From contig JAALGY010000023.1 of the NCBI GenBank assembly GCA_032358165.1, positions 1,550,001-1,614,000 of the forward strand: 64,000 nucleotides of DNA. Reading direction: 5' to 3'. Source of the DNA: Diplosphaera chodatii (lineage: Eukaryota > Chlorophyta > Trebouxiophyceae > Prasiolales > Stichococcaceae). The position numbers and the translations under genes were made by a program. This document shows, one piece after another, positions 48,542 to 61,013 of the stretch (position 1 is its first letter; every line of letters begins with the position of its first letter). Under the pieces are notes generated by a model that saw only the letters and a program-made list of their open reading frames with translations, was not told where the DNA came from and ran no database searches.

Positions 48542-49494
48542 ATGGATCAGCACTTGGAAATGTTGCGGCAGCTACAGCAAAGCTACGCCCGCAACGACAC
48601 CGAGCTGAAGGATGCGCACCGGATTGCTGCTCTGCACGAGCAGATCGCGCAGCTGTGCCATGAGGACGAGCAGGAGATCGTGAAGGTCATACGCGGTGCG
48701 TGCCGCTCTGCCTGCAGCCCAGCCAAGCACACGTATCTGGCGCCATGCTGGCACACCTCCATCCTGCAGTGCGTTCCTGCTGATGCAACCGACCGGCAGG
48801 AACCTCAACCGAAGCTCAGGCATCGCTGCGTGGTTCGACTCAGGCATGCAGGAGGAGGTGCGGGAGGCGGAGGCAGCCGCGGCGCCGCCGGACCCCGCTC
48901 TGCACGAGCGGCAGGTGGCGGACCTGGAGGCCGCCTGCTGCGACAGCCTGTCCCGCATCGCCAGCCTGCAGAACGAGATCAGATACGAAACATTGCCTTG
49001 GCACACTCACCTCTGTGCATGGCAGCAAGCATAATCCATGACCAAGTCTGGCTGAAAGGTTGAGAGTGGAGGGCCCGGACAGCATTAAGTGGCGTTTCCT
49101 GTGTTTGCACGGATCTGCAGGAGCAGCAGGGAGAGCTGCGGGAGCGGCGGAGCAGCACGGAGGAGGGTGCGGCCTCTGAGATGCGCCGCATTCGGCAAAC
49201 AGACCCCAAGCTCCGGTGAGGCTGTTCCCATGTTTACGCTGGTCAATTCTTGCTTGTCTCCATAACAGGTAGTCTGTGCTTTCCAGCATCTCGGAAACTT
49301 GCACATCCTGTGCCTGCAGGAACGAGTTGAGCCTGTATGCCAACATCACACGTATCGCCTGGAAGTATGGCGACACACATGTTGTCGGTACTGTCTCGGA
49401 CCGCCAACAGAAGGATTTGCGCCCATTCAGCTTCGACCCTGCTGCACTTTCTGAGTTTGAGGTGGCCAGTAGGTTGTGGGAAGTGGTTGCATGA
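48542..49494 (+). CDS. SPC24: Kinetochore protein SPC24 (NDC80 complex)
   Basis: Starts at ATG 48542 (MDQHLEMLRQLQQ) and has four exons. Exon 1 (48542-48695), exon 3 (49121-49215) and the last exon (about 49320-49494) have agreeing phases. The first three exons are coiled coil (AALHEQIAQLCHEDEQEI; ALHERQVADLEAACC; GELRERRSSTEEG). The last exon gives the globular head with the Spc24 hallmark NELSLYANITRIAWKYG, then FSFDPAALSEFEVASRLWEVV. SPC24 pairs with SPC25 to anchor the NDC80 complex to the inner kinetochore. About 190 aa fits the family. The donor of exon 2 (from 48844 to about 48980) has no GT in phase. It may use a GC donor or a nonstandard site, or carry a base difference. Confidence 0.8.
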
Positions 49495-49887
49495 GGGGCA
49501 GCCAAGGCAGCACGATTATACGGTATTCTGTCACATCCTCACATCTCGAGGTGGTTGATGACTTGGAGAGTACTGTCTGTTGCGGTTAATGGCCTAGAAA
49601 CAATTCATATGGTTGTACCACCGTACAACGAACCGAGTCATTACAAAGGTGCAATGCCACCAGAGCCAAACGTTTCTATGAGGCGGCCTTGCTCATACAG
49701 ACCGGAGCTGACTGCTTCATCACTTGCAGTACATTTAATCATCCTCCATGTGACCCCCGTGTTGGCTTTCAGTACCGCCTGCACAGCAAATCAAGTTCAT
49801 GTCACCTGAAGTTGTAGTTGCCGATGCTCATGGCCCCAGTCAGGTCGAACCGTACTTTAAATCGATGCCATACTTCAGGCTGCGCCC
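49495..49887. other. Convergent 3' intergenic region, SPC24 / LEA-like
   Basis: 393 bp, AT-richer. A ttaca at about 49640 reads TGTAA on the - strand and may end the LEA-like transcript. Confidence 0.4.
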
Positions 49888-52800
49888 CTACCTGCCGCCG
49901 CGGGACGCGAGCACATCCTGGGTGTTGGAGGGGATGTAGCCGGCCTGCGCGGCGGCATCGCTGGCCGACCGCGGCCGCATGTCCGCCTCCAGGTAGTCCT
50001 CCGCCCGGTTCCACTTGTCCTGCACATGCATGGCCAGGTGCATGTCAGTGCACGCAGGCTGCACAAGCGCGCCATCCCGCGCAACCTGCACCAGGCCTTG
50101 TCCCACAAGCAAGAGGGGCATCGGGTTCAGGGTTTTCGCTGGGCTGTCCAGCAATGATCTGGCAATGTTGCAACGGCGACGTGCGTGGCTCATTGGCCGG
50201 GCGCATGTTGGGTCGATGGGCAGCGTGCAGCGGGCGCACCTGCACAGCGCGCTTGGTGTCCTCCACCGAGTCGTTGATGCGGTCGCCCCACCGGTTGTAC
50301 TTGGCCTCCGCCTTGTCGCCCAGTCGGTCGGCCTCGTCCTTGGTGCGGTTCCAGAAACTGCATGCAGGATCACCGGCAATCAGCACACAGGCAGCTATGC
50401 ACTCTGACGACGATGCCGCACCAAAACATGCCAACCAGTAGGTTGCACGCCAGGAGAGGGCGCAGTACGAGCTCGTGCCCAAAATCAGAAAGTGTGTGCA
50501 TCGCAGCTGGTGAATCAATGCTCACCCACGAGCCTGGTCCTCAGCCCTGTCAGCAGAGCGGCGGGTGTCGTCCGCTGCCCTTCCGAAGAAGCCACGAGTC
50601 TTGTCCTCGGCCCTGTCGGCGGTGCGGCGGGTCTCGTCTGACGCCCGGTTGAAGAAGCCGCGCGTCTTGTCCTCTGCCCGGTCCGCCTACACAAGTGGGT
50701 GCCAGGTGTTCATACCCTATAGCATAGGATGGACATACGTCACGTCAGACAGCATTGAACACAAATGATAATGAATGGATAAAGACAGAGTCGCACCGTC
50801 CGCTGCGCCTCGTCGCCAGCCTGGTTGAAGAACGACTTGGTGTTCTCCTTCGCCTCGCGTGCCTGCACAGCAGTGGGTGAAGTGTTGGGACTTCGCAGGT
50901 GCATTAGGGAGCACCCCTAGCATGGTGCTCATGTCAGATGACAGTAAAGTCATCAACAGTGACTGCCCTCGAGTGCCCCACTGGAGCTGCAGCATGTGCA
51001 CATAGAGACAGTCACCACTTTGCAATCAAAGAACACAGATTTGAGTAAGATGGCTCGACCGCCATGCACCTTGTCGGAGACGTCATCGGCGGCGGAGCGG
51101 GCGCTGGCGCGGGTGCGGTTGGCGGCGTCGCGCGCCTTGGCATCCACCTCGTCACCGTCGTTGCTGCCGAACAGCGCGTGCGAAATGCTGCCGAAGAAGC
51201 CGCGCTCCTTCTGCAGCGCAGGCAGGGGCACAGTCAGGAAGCTGCTGCACATGGGTGGCCGCCTGTGTTAGGCTGGTGCCCGACACGGGATGCTGTCTGT
51301 GAATACGTGTCCTTCTCTGGCACAGGAGAGTGCCTGCACATGGTCAAGGCAAAGAGCATGGCAAGCACCTTTGGTTCCGGTGCGTGCTCAGCGCGCCACT
51401 GGCGTGCAGCGCTGGAGTTGTCAAGCATCTCCTGCACATGTGAGAGTGCACGACAACGCTGAGCAGCAGTTCTTCAGCCCAGCTGCTGCACGGTAGCCAA
51501 TGTGAGTAACAAAGCAATCGACAGTACTGTTGGTGACAAACGCATACGACAGGACGGCAGGTGGACATGCTGGCGGGACACTCAACACGGCGACCAGGCA
51601 CCTGAGTGCCCTCCTTGGTGCGCTGCCAGTCCTCCTTCACCCGGTCCGCCGCGTTGCGCGTCAGCTCCTTCGTCTCCTCCACCACACCCCGCACCTGCAA
51701 CACAGGCCCGCAATGCTATCACGCAGGTGCGGGTGGTCTAACGGGGTGCTGCCGGCGCCAGCACAGCAGCAGGAAGGGAGCCTCCCAACACGGACACTTG
51801 CATGCCAGTCGATGCGTGGGACAGCAGACCCCACCTCGCCGCCGGGGTAGTCGCGCTGCACACGGTCCCGCGCGTCACGAGTCAGATCCGCGCCCCGTTC
51901 CGCCGTGCCCACCGACTGCAACGGCAGGCACACATGTCAACCATGCGGACATGTTGCCAGCAGGGTACTGAACATTGGCAGGTTGCAGCCGCGAGGATGT
52001 CGGGCTGAAGGGGCCAGTGTGCAACATCTCCACGGGCTTCATCAGCCCTATGAGTGACCGGAACTGCTGGCACACTCACTGCTTCGCCGGCGCGGTTGAG
52101 GAAGCGGCTCGTCTCGTGCTCGGCGCGGTTGTAGGTGCGGCGCGTCTCGTCGCCCAGCGCCGACACCGCATCGCGGGCTGATGCCTTGGCCTCCCTCCCA
52201 GACTCCTTCGCCTCCTCCTTGGCGTCCTCCCACTTCTGGCCTGCGCAGCAGACATCGCGGCACGTCGCCGGGGTCTGGGTGACACCTGCACTGATGCTGT
52301 TTAGCTCCTGCCAGGGTAACTACGACGTCGTCGCCAGGACGGCAGACATGGTAGAGATGCAAACATGACAATAAACAAACAGACAGGCAGAGCTGCTGGA
52401 GCAGCACACAAGCAGCACACAGTCTGCCATGGCTTGCTAGTGCACCACGCGACCGGCTGTCATCATATGCTGCAGGGCGGCCACGGTGGTGCCCAGTGAC
52501 CTCCTCGACCACTGTCTCCACATTCTCAGCCAAGTCCTGAATGAGTCCCTTGCTCGTGCCCTCCCCAATGTGCGACTCACCTGCAATGGTGCATTATCAA
52601 GCTTCAGCATGCTGATTTTCTGTGTGCATGAGTGACAACCGAGGCACAGCACTTATCTTTTCAGGGATGCACACCTGATGAACGGGAATCGGCCTCCACG
52701 ACCGGCAGAACCTTGTCCATCAGCTGCGTTAATACCAGGTGAGTGTTACTGGCCGTCGTGCAGCGATCACGCTGCATGTCCTCTCACTCTCCCTTGACGA

Positions 52801-53755
52801 ACACGCTGGCACAGTGCCGAAAAACCTCCACAGGCCAGTGCATGCATGGCACAACAAAGTACCTGGGACAGCACGCCGGGGTGCGCCTCAGCGGGCGAGC
52901 TGGCCAGGGCCTTGTGCTGTGCTGCGTCTGCTGCAGCGCCCGCCTCAGCCGGCAGCGAGCCACCTGATGGCCCCTGCTGTGCAGAGCCAGACGCAGCTGA
53001 GTCGCCGCTCGCGATGCTGTCTTTCATGTTGTCGAACACCTCCGCGACAAGCGACCGGAACTCGTTGACTTCCGGGTCTGGCGACTTGTTGTCGGGCTTC
53101 GGCTCGACAGCTTGCTGCAATGATGCCAGCGCATCGGCAGCCTTGTCTTGCAGCTGAGTGATGACCGAGGGGCCGCCATCAGCCGCTGCGGGCTTGTCGG
53201 ATGCAGCAGGCACACTGGGTGATGCAGATTGGTCCGTGTCGGCAGCCGGGGCTGCTGCAGGGCCGGCCTGCGGCGCAGCCGGTGCAGGACATGGCATCAC
53301 TAGCATTGAAAATGCACGCGCATCATGCAACCTAGATTGCATACCGAGAGCATCGAGACCGCGTTGGTAGGCGTTCGGTGGGCACACATGAGCTGCTAGT
53401 GATGGGACAAGGGGTTCTGCGTTCTGGAAGACGTACTGTGCAGACAGTGCTGCAGGAATAAGTTGCTGATCGGAAGTTATCTGCCACCTACGTTTCAAAG
53501 CCCTGGGCATACGACATCGCACACACCACAGATACTGTGAGGAGGTGGATTGATCATACACACCTTCGGATCGGCCGGGCCGACCACGGCCTCCTTCACG
53601 GCAGTGGCAGCGTTGGACACTGCCGCTGTCGCCTTCTGTCCGGCCTGCTTGAAGTCCTGCGCGTCGAGCTCGCCGCCCTGATAGTGCTTCTTCTCAAAGT
53701 CGTCAGCGGCCTCCGCTGCGCGCTCCAGGTTGGAGCTGGGGTTGTCGTTCGCCAT
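49888..53755 (-). CDS. LEA-like protein with tandem 11/22-residue amphipathic repeats
   Basis: Starts at ATG 53755 (MANDNPSSNLERAAEAADDF) and ends at the stop at 49888. It has a dozen or so small exons, nearly all made of charged, Ala-rich helical repeats without hydrophobic core or membrane spans: FKQAGQKATAAVSNAAT, LQDKAADALASLQQ, WEDAKEEAKESGREAKASAR, RTYNRAEHETSRFLNRAGEA, ELTRNAADRVKEDWQRTKEG, ARDAANRTRASARSAADDV, and ADRAEDKTRGFFNRASDETR. This is the composition of group 3 late-embryogenesis-abundant proteins, which protect membranes and enzymes in desiccation or freezing. A Pro/Ser/Ala-rich linker lies at about 53000-53290. The F-F/W-N-R-A spacing in many units could bind lipid surfaces, as in apolipoprotein-like or lipid-droplet proteins, an alternative I cannot exclude. 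Some exon junctions are inferred. It is divergent from WDR70. Confidence 0.7.
50538..50688 (-). repeat. 66-bp tandem repeat coding 22-residue LEA units
   Basis: Two near-identical 66-bp units and a partial third, read on the - strand. Each codes A-D-R-A-E-D-K-T-R-G-F-F-[NG]-R-A-[SA]-D-[ED]-T-R-R-[TS]. A related, more diverged copy is in the neighbouring exon near 50820-50870. Confidence 0.9.
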
Positions 53756-54186
53756 GTTTAGTTGCTGAGTGTGCTTCCGGAGAGGGTGCTGTCGCCGCTT
53801 GATATGAGGCAGTGAGCGCTCGCGATGTGTGAGGTCTACGTTTGATGTCTTGTCCAGGGAATGATGCTCAGATGGTGTACTTGCGTTCACGGCCACAGAC
53901 GGGCGCGAAGTCAGGAAGCAATCTTTGACGCTGCAAGGAAGCTATGCCTGGGGGTTTGCAGTCGTCACCGGTTGTCGTCACTTAGACTCTGTTTGCTCGG
54001 TCGGGTCTGCAGATCACGACACAGCTGTTTGTCAGCAAATTGTCATCGTAGTGGCAGATTAGATCGACCTGCGTTCGTCGCAGACACCTGCCAGCTTGTG
54101 TGTCCACCGCGCACATGTATGCAAACGGAACCGATACCACCCGACTCTCGCGCAGCTGAGCATACGCAACTTGAGAGCGCGACAGG
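53756..54186. promoter_or_regulatory. Divergent promoter region, LEA-like / WDR70
   Basis: 431 bp between ATGs. No stress element is assigned with confidence. Confidence 0.4.
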
Positions 54187-57100
54187 ATGGCCAGTGACGA
54201 TGAAGACGAGCTGGCAGCACTGAGGCAGCAGCGCAACGCCCGGCTTGGCATTCAGCATGTACGTCTGTGCTTGAAGCTGCACCGCGCCATGGCGGTAATA
54301 AGGGTCCAGTGTTGCAGCATCTCTCGTGAGTGCAATGGAGTTCCTGTATAACGCAAACAGGTTCCCAAGGAGCTGCATCAGCAGCAAGCAGCGGCTGTGG
54401 ACGACTCGAGGTTCTTCGAGCCGGACCCCGCGCACCCATCACGGTGTGCCGTGCGGCTTGCCAGATGGTAGCCACCGCGTGAGGGCATGCCGTCGCTACG
54501 TCCCGCAGCATTCAGGCCCTGAACACCACTTACGAAACCTCGTCGCTTCAGCTTTGTGGGACGTTGTCCATGTATGGATGCAGGGCGGGGCTGCCAGCAT
54601 CAAAGGCAGCAGAGTCGGACGAGGATGAGGACGCGCCTGTGGTCGTGGGCGACGACGGCGTGGAAGAACTTGCGATCGACGACTTCAGGACGCAGTTTCC
54701 GATGGCGTTTGGTGAGCAGCTTCCGAGCCTGAGTGTCACCAAGGATCATGCGCAGAAGCACAGGAGTCACACTCATCGCCTTCACACCGCCACTGCCAAC
54801 AGGCGAGCAGGAGAAGGCGACAGCAAGACTGGAGGAGGTGCACGCCTCAACGCTGCGACATGCAGCCGGTGCACGAAAGCAAAGGGACAGCAGCGCAGCC
54901 GTCAGTGGCGTGGATGCACTGGGTGACGCAGCAGGCTCCCTCCAAGCGCTCGATGGCGACGCAGCAGAAGGCAATGGGGCAGACATCGGGCCACCGAGGT
55001 GGATAGCTTGGCCGCTCGTGTAGTGTCGTGCTGTGAGGCAGGCCCTCCAGTTGGACACTTGACTTGCAATGAGGTAAGGGTGTGTCGGTCGAATCACTCG
55101 GGTGCATGTCAGCCTCATGCATAGAGCCTCGCTGCAGGCCGCCATCTGGGCAGGGCGCTGCCGAAGACTCTGACGATGACGATGACGACAGCGACGGCGA
55201 CCCCTACCTGCTGCCTATCACGCACGAAGTGTCGCTGCAATGTACGCACCTGGCTGTGCCAACTGCTGGCCTGAACTATAGCCTCCTCTCCCAAAATTAC
55301 CCTGTGTTGGTAGACCAGACTCGCTACATTGATCGCCAGGCGGTGCTCCTATGTCATGCAGCCACACAGCTCATCACAGACCTTCCCAATGCCAGCGAGC
55401 TATCCTGTTGCTCTGTGCAGCGCATGGGAAGTGCGTCACGGCAATTGCGGCGGACCGGGCGGGCGCGCGGCTGCTGACAGGCAGCGAGGACTACCAGCTG
55501 CAGATGTTCGACTTTGGCGGCATGAAGCGCGACATGCGGTCCTTCCGGAAGCTGGAGCCCATGGAGGGGTACCCCGTCAACGCCCTCAGCTTCAGCCCCT
55601 CGGGTGCGCACCGGCTGCGTGGCTGATGTCACCTGGAGCACGGTCCGATTTGCCGAGGGAGGTGTGCCAGGGTGACAGGGGGCCATGCCAGCACCGGCCA
55701 GCTGCCTGTGCAGCTTCAGTGTGGGCTGTGTGACTTGCATGGTGTGCGTGGTGACGCGGCAACTAGGTGGCTGCTGGAGTCTTCAGTGACCCACGACACA
55801 AATACGTTGAACTCGTGCAGCGAGGCCAAAGCTGCAATGGACCACCCCCACAGCCATCAAAGCAGTCCTGACATGCGCGCAGCAACCAAAGACTCTGGTT
55901 TCCTGTCTCCTCAGGCGATGCGTTCTTGGTAGTGTCCGGGTCATCGCAGCCCAAGGTGTACGACCGTGATGGCCATGAGCTGGGGGAGTTTCCCAAGGGA
56001 GACATGTACATTCGCGATGCAACTCACACCAAAGGGCACCAGTACAGATGTTGCGGCGGCATGTGGCATCCCGATGAGCGGTGCGCATGAGCACCTGCTC
56101 CTCACCGGCAATATCGTGTCCATGCTGCTGTCCCCTTGCAAGGTTGGTATGAACAATGGACAGTCCCTGCAAACAGTACACGCATTGCAGGACTGATTGT
56201 TCTGGGGTCCTGCGCAGGTACACAGCAGCGACATGCTCTGAGGATGGCACCGTGCGCATCTGGGACTGCGAAAACCTAAAACAGAAGACGGTGCTGAAGC
56301 CAACGCTGCGGCGTGCCGGCCGGGTGGCCATCAACGCCGTCGCGTACAACACTGAGGGCAGCGTCGTGGCGGGAGGTCTGATGGACGGCAGCATCCAGTT
56401 GTGGGATGTGCGAGGTAGATCCCGACGCCATGTGGTCACTGCCATTGAGCGATGCCATGTGCGTGACATGTGAGAGCAAGTACTGACCTACATCGTCACT
56501 GAAGCCGAACCTCAGCACCACGAGGAGTGAAGAGTCAACGAGGACAATCCTCGCTGCTGAGGGGCTGCCGATCCACTCAGCTCTGGCGTATTGTTTCTGT
56601 CCAGGCAAGGTTGGGAGGTCAGCCGCCATTGCACAGGTGGCGGTGCCGAAAGCGCAGATGGTGCCCCGTCAGGATTGGTCATATGTGGCGGGGGCCAAGA
56701 CCAACCTGCAGGGCGCACATGACCGCGACTCCGCAATCAGCTGCCTGCGCTTCTCGGCGGACAATAACACATTGCTGTCACGCGCTGGTGATGACACACT
56801 TAAGGTGGGCGCTGACGGCACTTCGGCACAACACAGGTCATTTTGGTGCTGCAAGGCCATTGGGTTGAGCTTGACTTGGCACACATGCACACACAGATAC
56901 TCACTCTTTTTGGCTCGCCAGCGATGTGTCTGCTTTCAGGTGTGGGATGCACGGAAGCTCAAGGCGCCCATTGCGGCATTTGCCGACCTGCCTGCATCCC
57001 CCAACTCCCAGTGCTGCTTCAGCCCTGACGAGTCGCTGGTGGTGACAGGCACAGCCAATGTGCCAAACGCCCCCAGCAGTGGAGCGCTGGTGATGCTCTG

Positions 57101-58688
57101 CCTTCACTGCTCTTCCCGACCTGCATGCAGGCTGTGCTGATGTCGTGAACTGGTGGCCGTGAAGACTATGTCCGTTGCCCAAGGTTGTAGCATCTCCAAT
57201 TGATGCTGCAATCCCTGCACAACTCGTTGCAACCTGCCCACAGGTGCTCTTTGACAAACAGCGGCTGGAGCTGGTACGGCAGGTAGAGATGGGGTCAACT
57301 GTGGCGGCTCTGCTGTGGCATGAGCGCCTCAACCAGATCATCGTTGGCACAGGTCAGGCCCTGCCTCATGTTCATACTTCCAAATCCACCTTGCAGCCTT
57401 GACGTACCCTGAAGCAACCTCATATGCAGGCTGTTAGACCCCCCTGGCAGTAAAGCAAATGAGGCCATGCTGGGTGTGGTGTACGCAGGCGACAGGCACG
57501 GCGGCGTGACCAAGGTGCTGTATGACCCGTCTTACAGCGAGAAGGGTGTGCTCATGGCCGCCGCCCGCAAGCCCCGCGCCGCCAGCGAGCTCGACTTCCA
57601 GGTGCCTCAGATGTAAACCTGCATCGTGTGCAGGTTGTGTCTTGCCTCCAAAGCATCGATATGTCCAGTGTCCATATCAAGCACACCCGCTCAGCAGTTG
57701 CCTTGATTACGCAGGCACCAATCATCATCAAGAACCCGCACGCGCTGCCGATGTACCGCGAGGAGGGGCAGCCCACCGGCGGCGGCCGCAAGCGCAAGGT
57801 GCACTCCATGCTGCTCGTTCGTGTCAGTCAAAGTTGCCCTCTCAATGTTTGATGCTTCACTTTTCGTCAAATTGACAAGCGCGAAACTGTAGTCATAGGA
57901 CTCAACAGTGGCACATTTGCAGGTCATTGCATCTTTGACCTGTTCATTCACTCAAGCAGGCCATGCTGACCATGGGACCTGTGCACCCGAGGATACTTCC
58001 TTGGCAGGATCGGCAGAGCAGATGCACCGAGCTGCAGGTTACGACTCGTGTAGTCGTGTACTGTTCTGCTCAAAGACGTTGCTCCGTCCATCGCAGCTGG
58101 AGCTGGATCGGCAGAAGGCGATGAAGACGAAGCGGCCGGACCCGGGCGCCAGCCGCCCCGGGCAGCTGGGCACCGGCGGCCGCATCGGCGCCACCGGCGG
58201 CTCCCTCCTCACCCAGCACATCCTCAAGCAGCAGGTGCCCGGAGGGGTGGACCCGACTTCACATGCTATGTCCATTGTGCTCTGCTGCTGCACGCTGTGT
58301 TTGCAGCGTGTCCAGGCATGCAAGTGCCACTCTGCTATGCTTGCATGTGCTCCGCTGGAGACGTGTGGCTGACGCCCGGCCGTGTGCATGCAGGGCATGA
58401 TGAACGTGCCAGAAGAGGAGGATGTGCGCGCTGCCTTCCTGCGCCACGAGGGCATCGAGGACGCCGAGGTTTGTGCCATCATTGTCTTGATTGCTCTGCT
58501 GCCTGACAGGTTTTTACAGGCACCTGCTCCTACGCGTCCTTGCCATGAATGTTCTGCACCCAAGTGCTGTATCGATGCCTGCCATGACGTGCATGCAGGT
58601 GTCAAGGCTGACAGACATGTATAAGAAGACGCAACCAGTGCGGATCTATGCTGAGGAGGACGATGATGACGACCAGCAGAAGAAGTAG
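54187..58688 (+). CDS. WDR70: WD repeat-containing protein 70 (WDR70) homologue
   Basis: Starts at ATG 54187 (MASDDEDELAALRQQRNAR) and ends at TAG 58686-58688, with many exons. Acidic N-terminal segments (ESDEDEDAPVVVGDDG; EDSDDDDDDSDGD) precede LPITHEVSL, the strand that starts the WDR70 propeller. WD repeats follow: VTAIAADRAGARLLTGSEDY, VNALSFSPSG, VVSGSSQPKVYDRDGHELGE, CSEDGTVRIWD, VAYNTEGSVVAGGLMDGSI, ISCLRFSADNNTLLSRAGDD and VWDARKLKAPIAAF. Family-specific C-terminal pieces are SGLLDPPGS-type sequence, GGVTKVLYDPSYSEKGVLMA, IIIKNPHALPMYRE, KRPDPGASRPGQLGTGGRIG and MYKKTQPVRIYAEED. WDR70 acts with CRL4 in histone H2B ubiquitination and DNA repair and associates with splicing proteins. 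Order and spacing match the family well. Confidence 0.92.
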
Positions 58689-58851
58689 ACACGGCTACAG
58701 TAGTGCCTACAAAGTTGCTTCAGAGTTCGGAGTGCGGTGTGTATCCTAGCCAGAATGCAGTTCAGAACGCGCAACCGTCATAACTGGAGACTCCCTCAGA
58801 AATGGTTCTGTTGGGAGAACTGTTGCAAATGTGTGACCTCGTTGGCCAAAA

Positions 58852-61013
58852 TCATGCAGCCTCAATGGCCTGCACGCAATCAGCAACTGAGGAACCCCGT
58901 TGCATTGCAGCCATCAGTGCTTCGTACTCCGCTGGATGTTTGCGCAACGCCGAAGCTGCCTGGAAGACTGCCCACCTGCAACAAAATTACACCGCTTGAG
59001 CATGCCTACGTGATCGATGGAACGTGACAAAGTCTGAGCCGAATACTTTCTCAGCAGAGCATCTCTCGAGCAGTGTCAAGCTCCCACCTGGTCATATTTT
59101 GCTGTGCCTGATCGCCCAGCTTCTTCTCGCTGCGCTTAAGGATGCGTTGCAGATCGAAGAGGTCTTGCGTCTGACCAATGACCTGCACTTCGCCAGTTTG
59201 CTTGGGCACATTACCCGCTGTGTGCATGTTTGCTTTGAATGCGGGTTCATGAAGTGCGAGACCATGCTTTCATGTTCCGTAGGTACCACTCACCTCCTCG
59301 TATGTTTGCGCTTCAGCTGCGACGCCGCTCATGCTCATCACCTGCACGACAGCACGACAGCTTGCACAGGCGCTGGTGTTGCCGCATTGGGCACCATCAA
59401 CACGGTTAGGGTGGTCGCTCACCGACAGCTGATCGATCTCGGCATCTGTCAGTTTTCGCTCAATGAGCCGCTGCTGCAGGCTGGCCTGCAACACGTCCAC
59501 TTTGGTGAGTGGGCATGGTACGAGCACAATGCCTGCGGCCTTTGGAGCATGAAGCGCATTTCACACAGACTGTCAACACTATGCTGATACTGTGGCCACC
59601 TCCGCAAAGCTGACATGCTCCTTGCCGATCTCCAGCGCATACCCGGTAATTGGTATGCCCAACATGTAGGAGACCTGCTGGCCGTGGGCGGTGCACATCA
59701 TCAGTCGGTGGCCACCAAGCAGGAACTGCCGCGTAGAAAGCACACCACACAGCACTACCAGGCCCTACTACGCACCAGGAAGTGGCCGGCCTCGTGCTTC
59801 AGCACGCGCTCCCGGTAGTCAGGGAACACCGTCTGGAACTTGTCTGTTGCAAACTGCAGCAGCCCTGGAGCGGTGGACCCGATTGCGAGGACCACCAGCA
59901 CAATGCCACCTGTGACACGGGCATGGGCAGATGAGCACATGCAATACCTCTGCAACGGGTGGTGATCGACCTGCAGGCAAGTTTGGAATGCATGTGTGTT
60001 TGCTGAGGTGCCTGCCTGTGAGATACGGCACGAAGAAGCCCTGCGCACACCGAAGCTTGATTTGTAGGTCACGATCACAGCAAGGCTGCTGAGGCATGCT
60101 GTACAGTTGGGTGTGCACACTTTTAGCGAATACTCATGCAGCCAATGCGCTGATCAGTGTTTCGCACGGGAGTGCCTCACCCAGTCACCAGGCAGCTGGC
60201 CTCCCAGCACCGCCAGAACTGCAGTAGGATAGACATACCATCAGCTTCGAGGATGCGAACATGAGCAGGTGCCAAACCATGCAATCGGGCTGTCAACCGA
60301 GCGCCAGAAAGGCCTGCCAACCTGATGTCACGCCCACCAGCGTGTACAGAAACGCGGCATCATTCCGGACTGACGGGATGGCCACGCCCGCGGGGTTCTT
60401 GATGCCGACCTGCATTTTTAAACCACAATGTCTGGTGTGATGCGCTGGCAGATGTGATATGGATGTCACGCCGTCAGCGAATGCGTAAGCCACGACATGC
60501 CTGCTTCAAGTCGCCCAGGAAGACGTTACGGCGGACGAGGCCGTCCTCAATCAACTTGCCCCACTTAGTCAGAGCACCTGCCTCCTTGAGCGCTTTCATC
60601 GCCGCCAGCACATCGCCTGACGCATCATACTTCTGCACAAACCACTTGAGGATCATCGCTTTCAACGAGCCGTCCAGCGACATACGTGTCAGTGACTACG
60701 ATTTGATCGAGGGTACAGGGTGCGACCGCACCATGCTAGGTGGTGCACGCTTCAGCTCGGTACATGCATCTGCAAGCTCTGAAAAGAGCTTGCCCGCGTC
60801 TGCAGCCGGCTGACTGGATCCCTGTGCCTGTCCAGCCTCGCTTGTGGCTGAGCACAGTGCTACATGCCTGCTGCTGTGCTGCAATTGGCGCCGCAGCGGG
60901 CGCCGTGTGGTGAAGCTGTTGCATGATCTGGCATGCAGCACTCGTGACCCAAGTGTCAGCAACGGCAAGCTGTGCTGTGCAGGGTGGTGACGCACAGCAT
61001 GACCAGTGGTCAT
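58852..61013 (-). CDS. Plastid membrane protein with FtsH M41-like HEXXH peptidase domain, no AAA domain
   Basis: Starts at ATG 61013 with a plastid-type leader (SCNSFTTRRPLRRQLQHSSR). A helical segment follows (SLKAMILKWFVQKYDASGDV, LIEDGLVRRNVFLGDLKQ). Membrane spans come next, including IVLVVLAIGSTAPGLLQFAT. The catalytic-type motif is YRERVLKHEAGHFLV (59780-59740), followed by SYMLGIPITGYALEIGKEHV. Later exons give LTDAEIDQLS, VMSMSGVAAEAQTYEE and VIGQTQDLFDLQRILKRSE. The last is an exon at about 58973-58852 ending in SVADCVQAIEAA. Phases agree through the last six exons. HEAGH is the zinc site of FtsH (M41) peptidases, but there is no Walker A/B. It matches a plant family of plastid FtsH-like proteins (stress-regulated, AT5G27290-type). 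Whether it is an active protease is unknown. Confidence 0.75.

Noticed and set aside
49555..49809. 84-codon + strand frame after SPC24
   Set aside because: No splice context or recognisable content, and located in the convergent 3' region.
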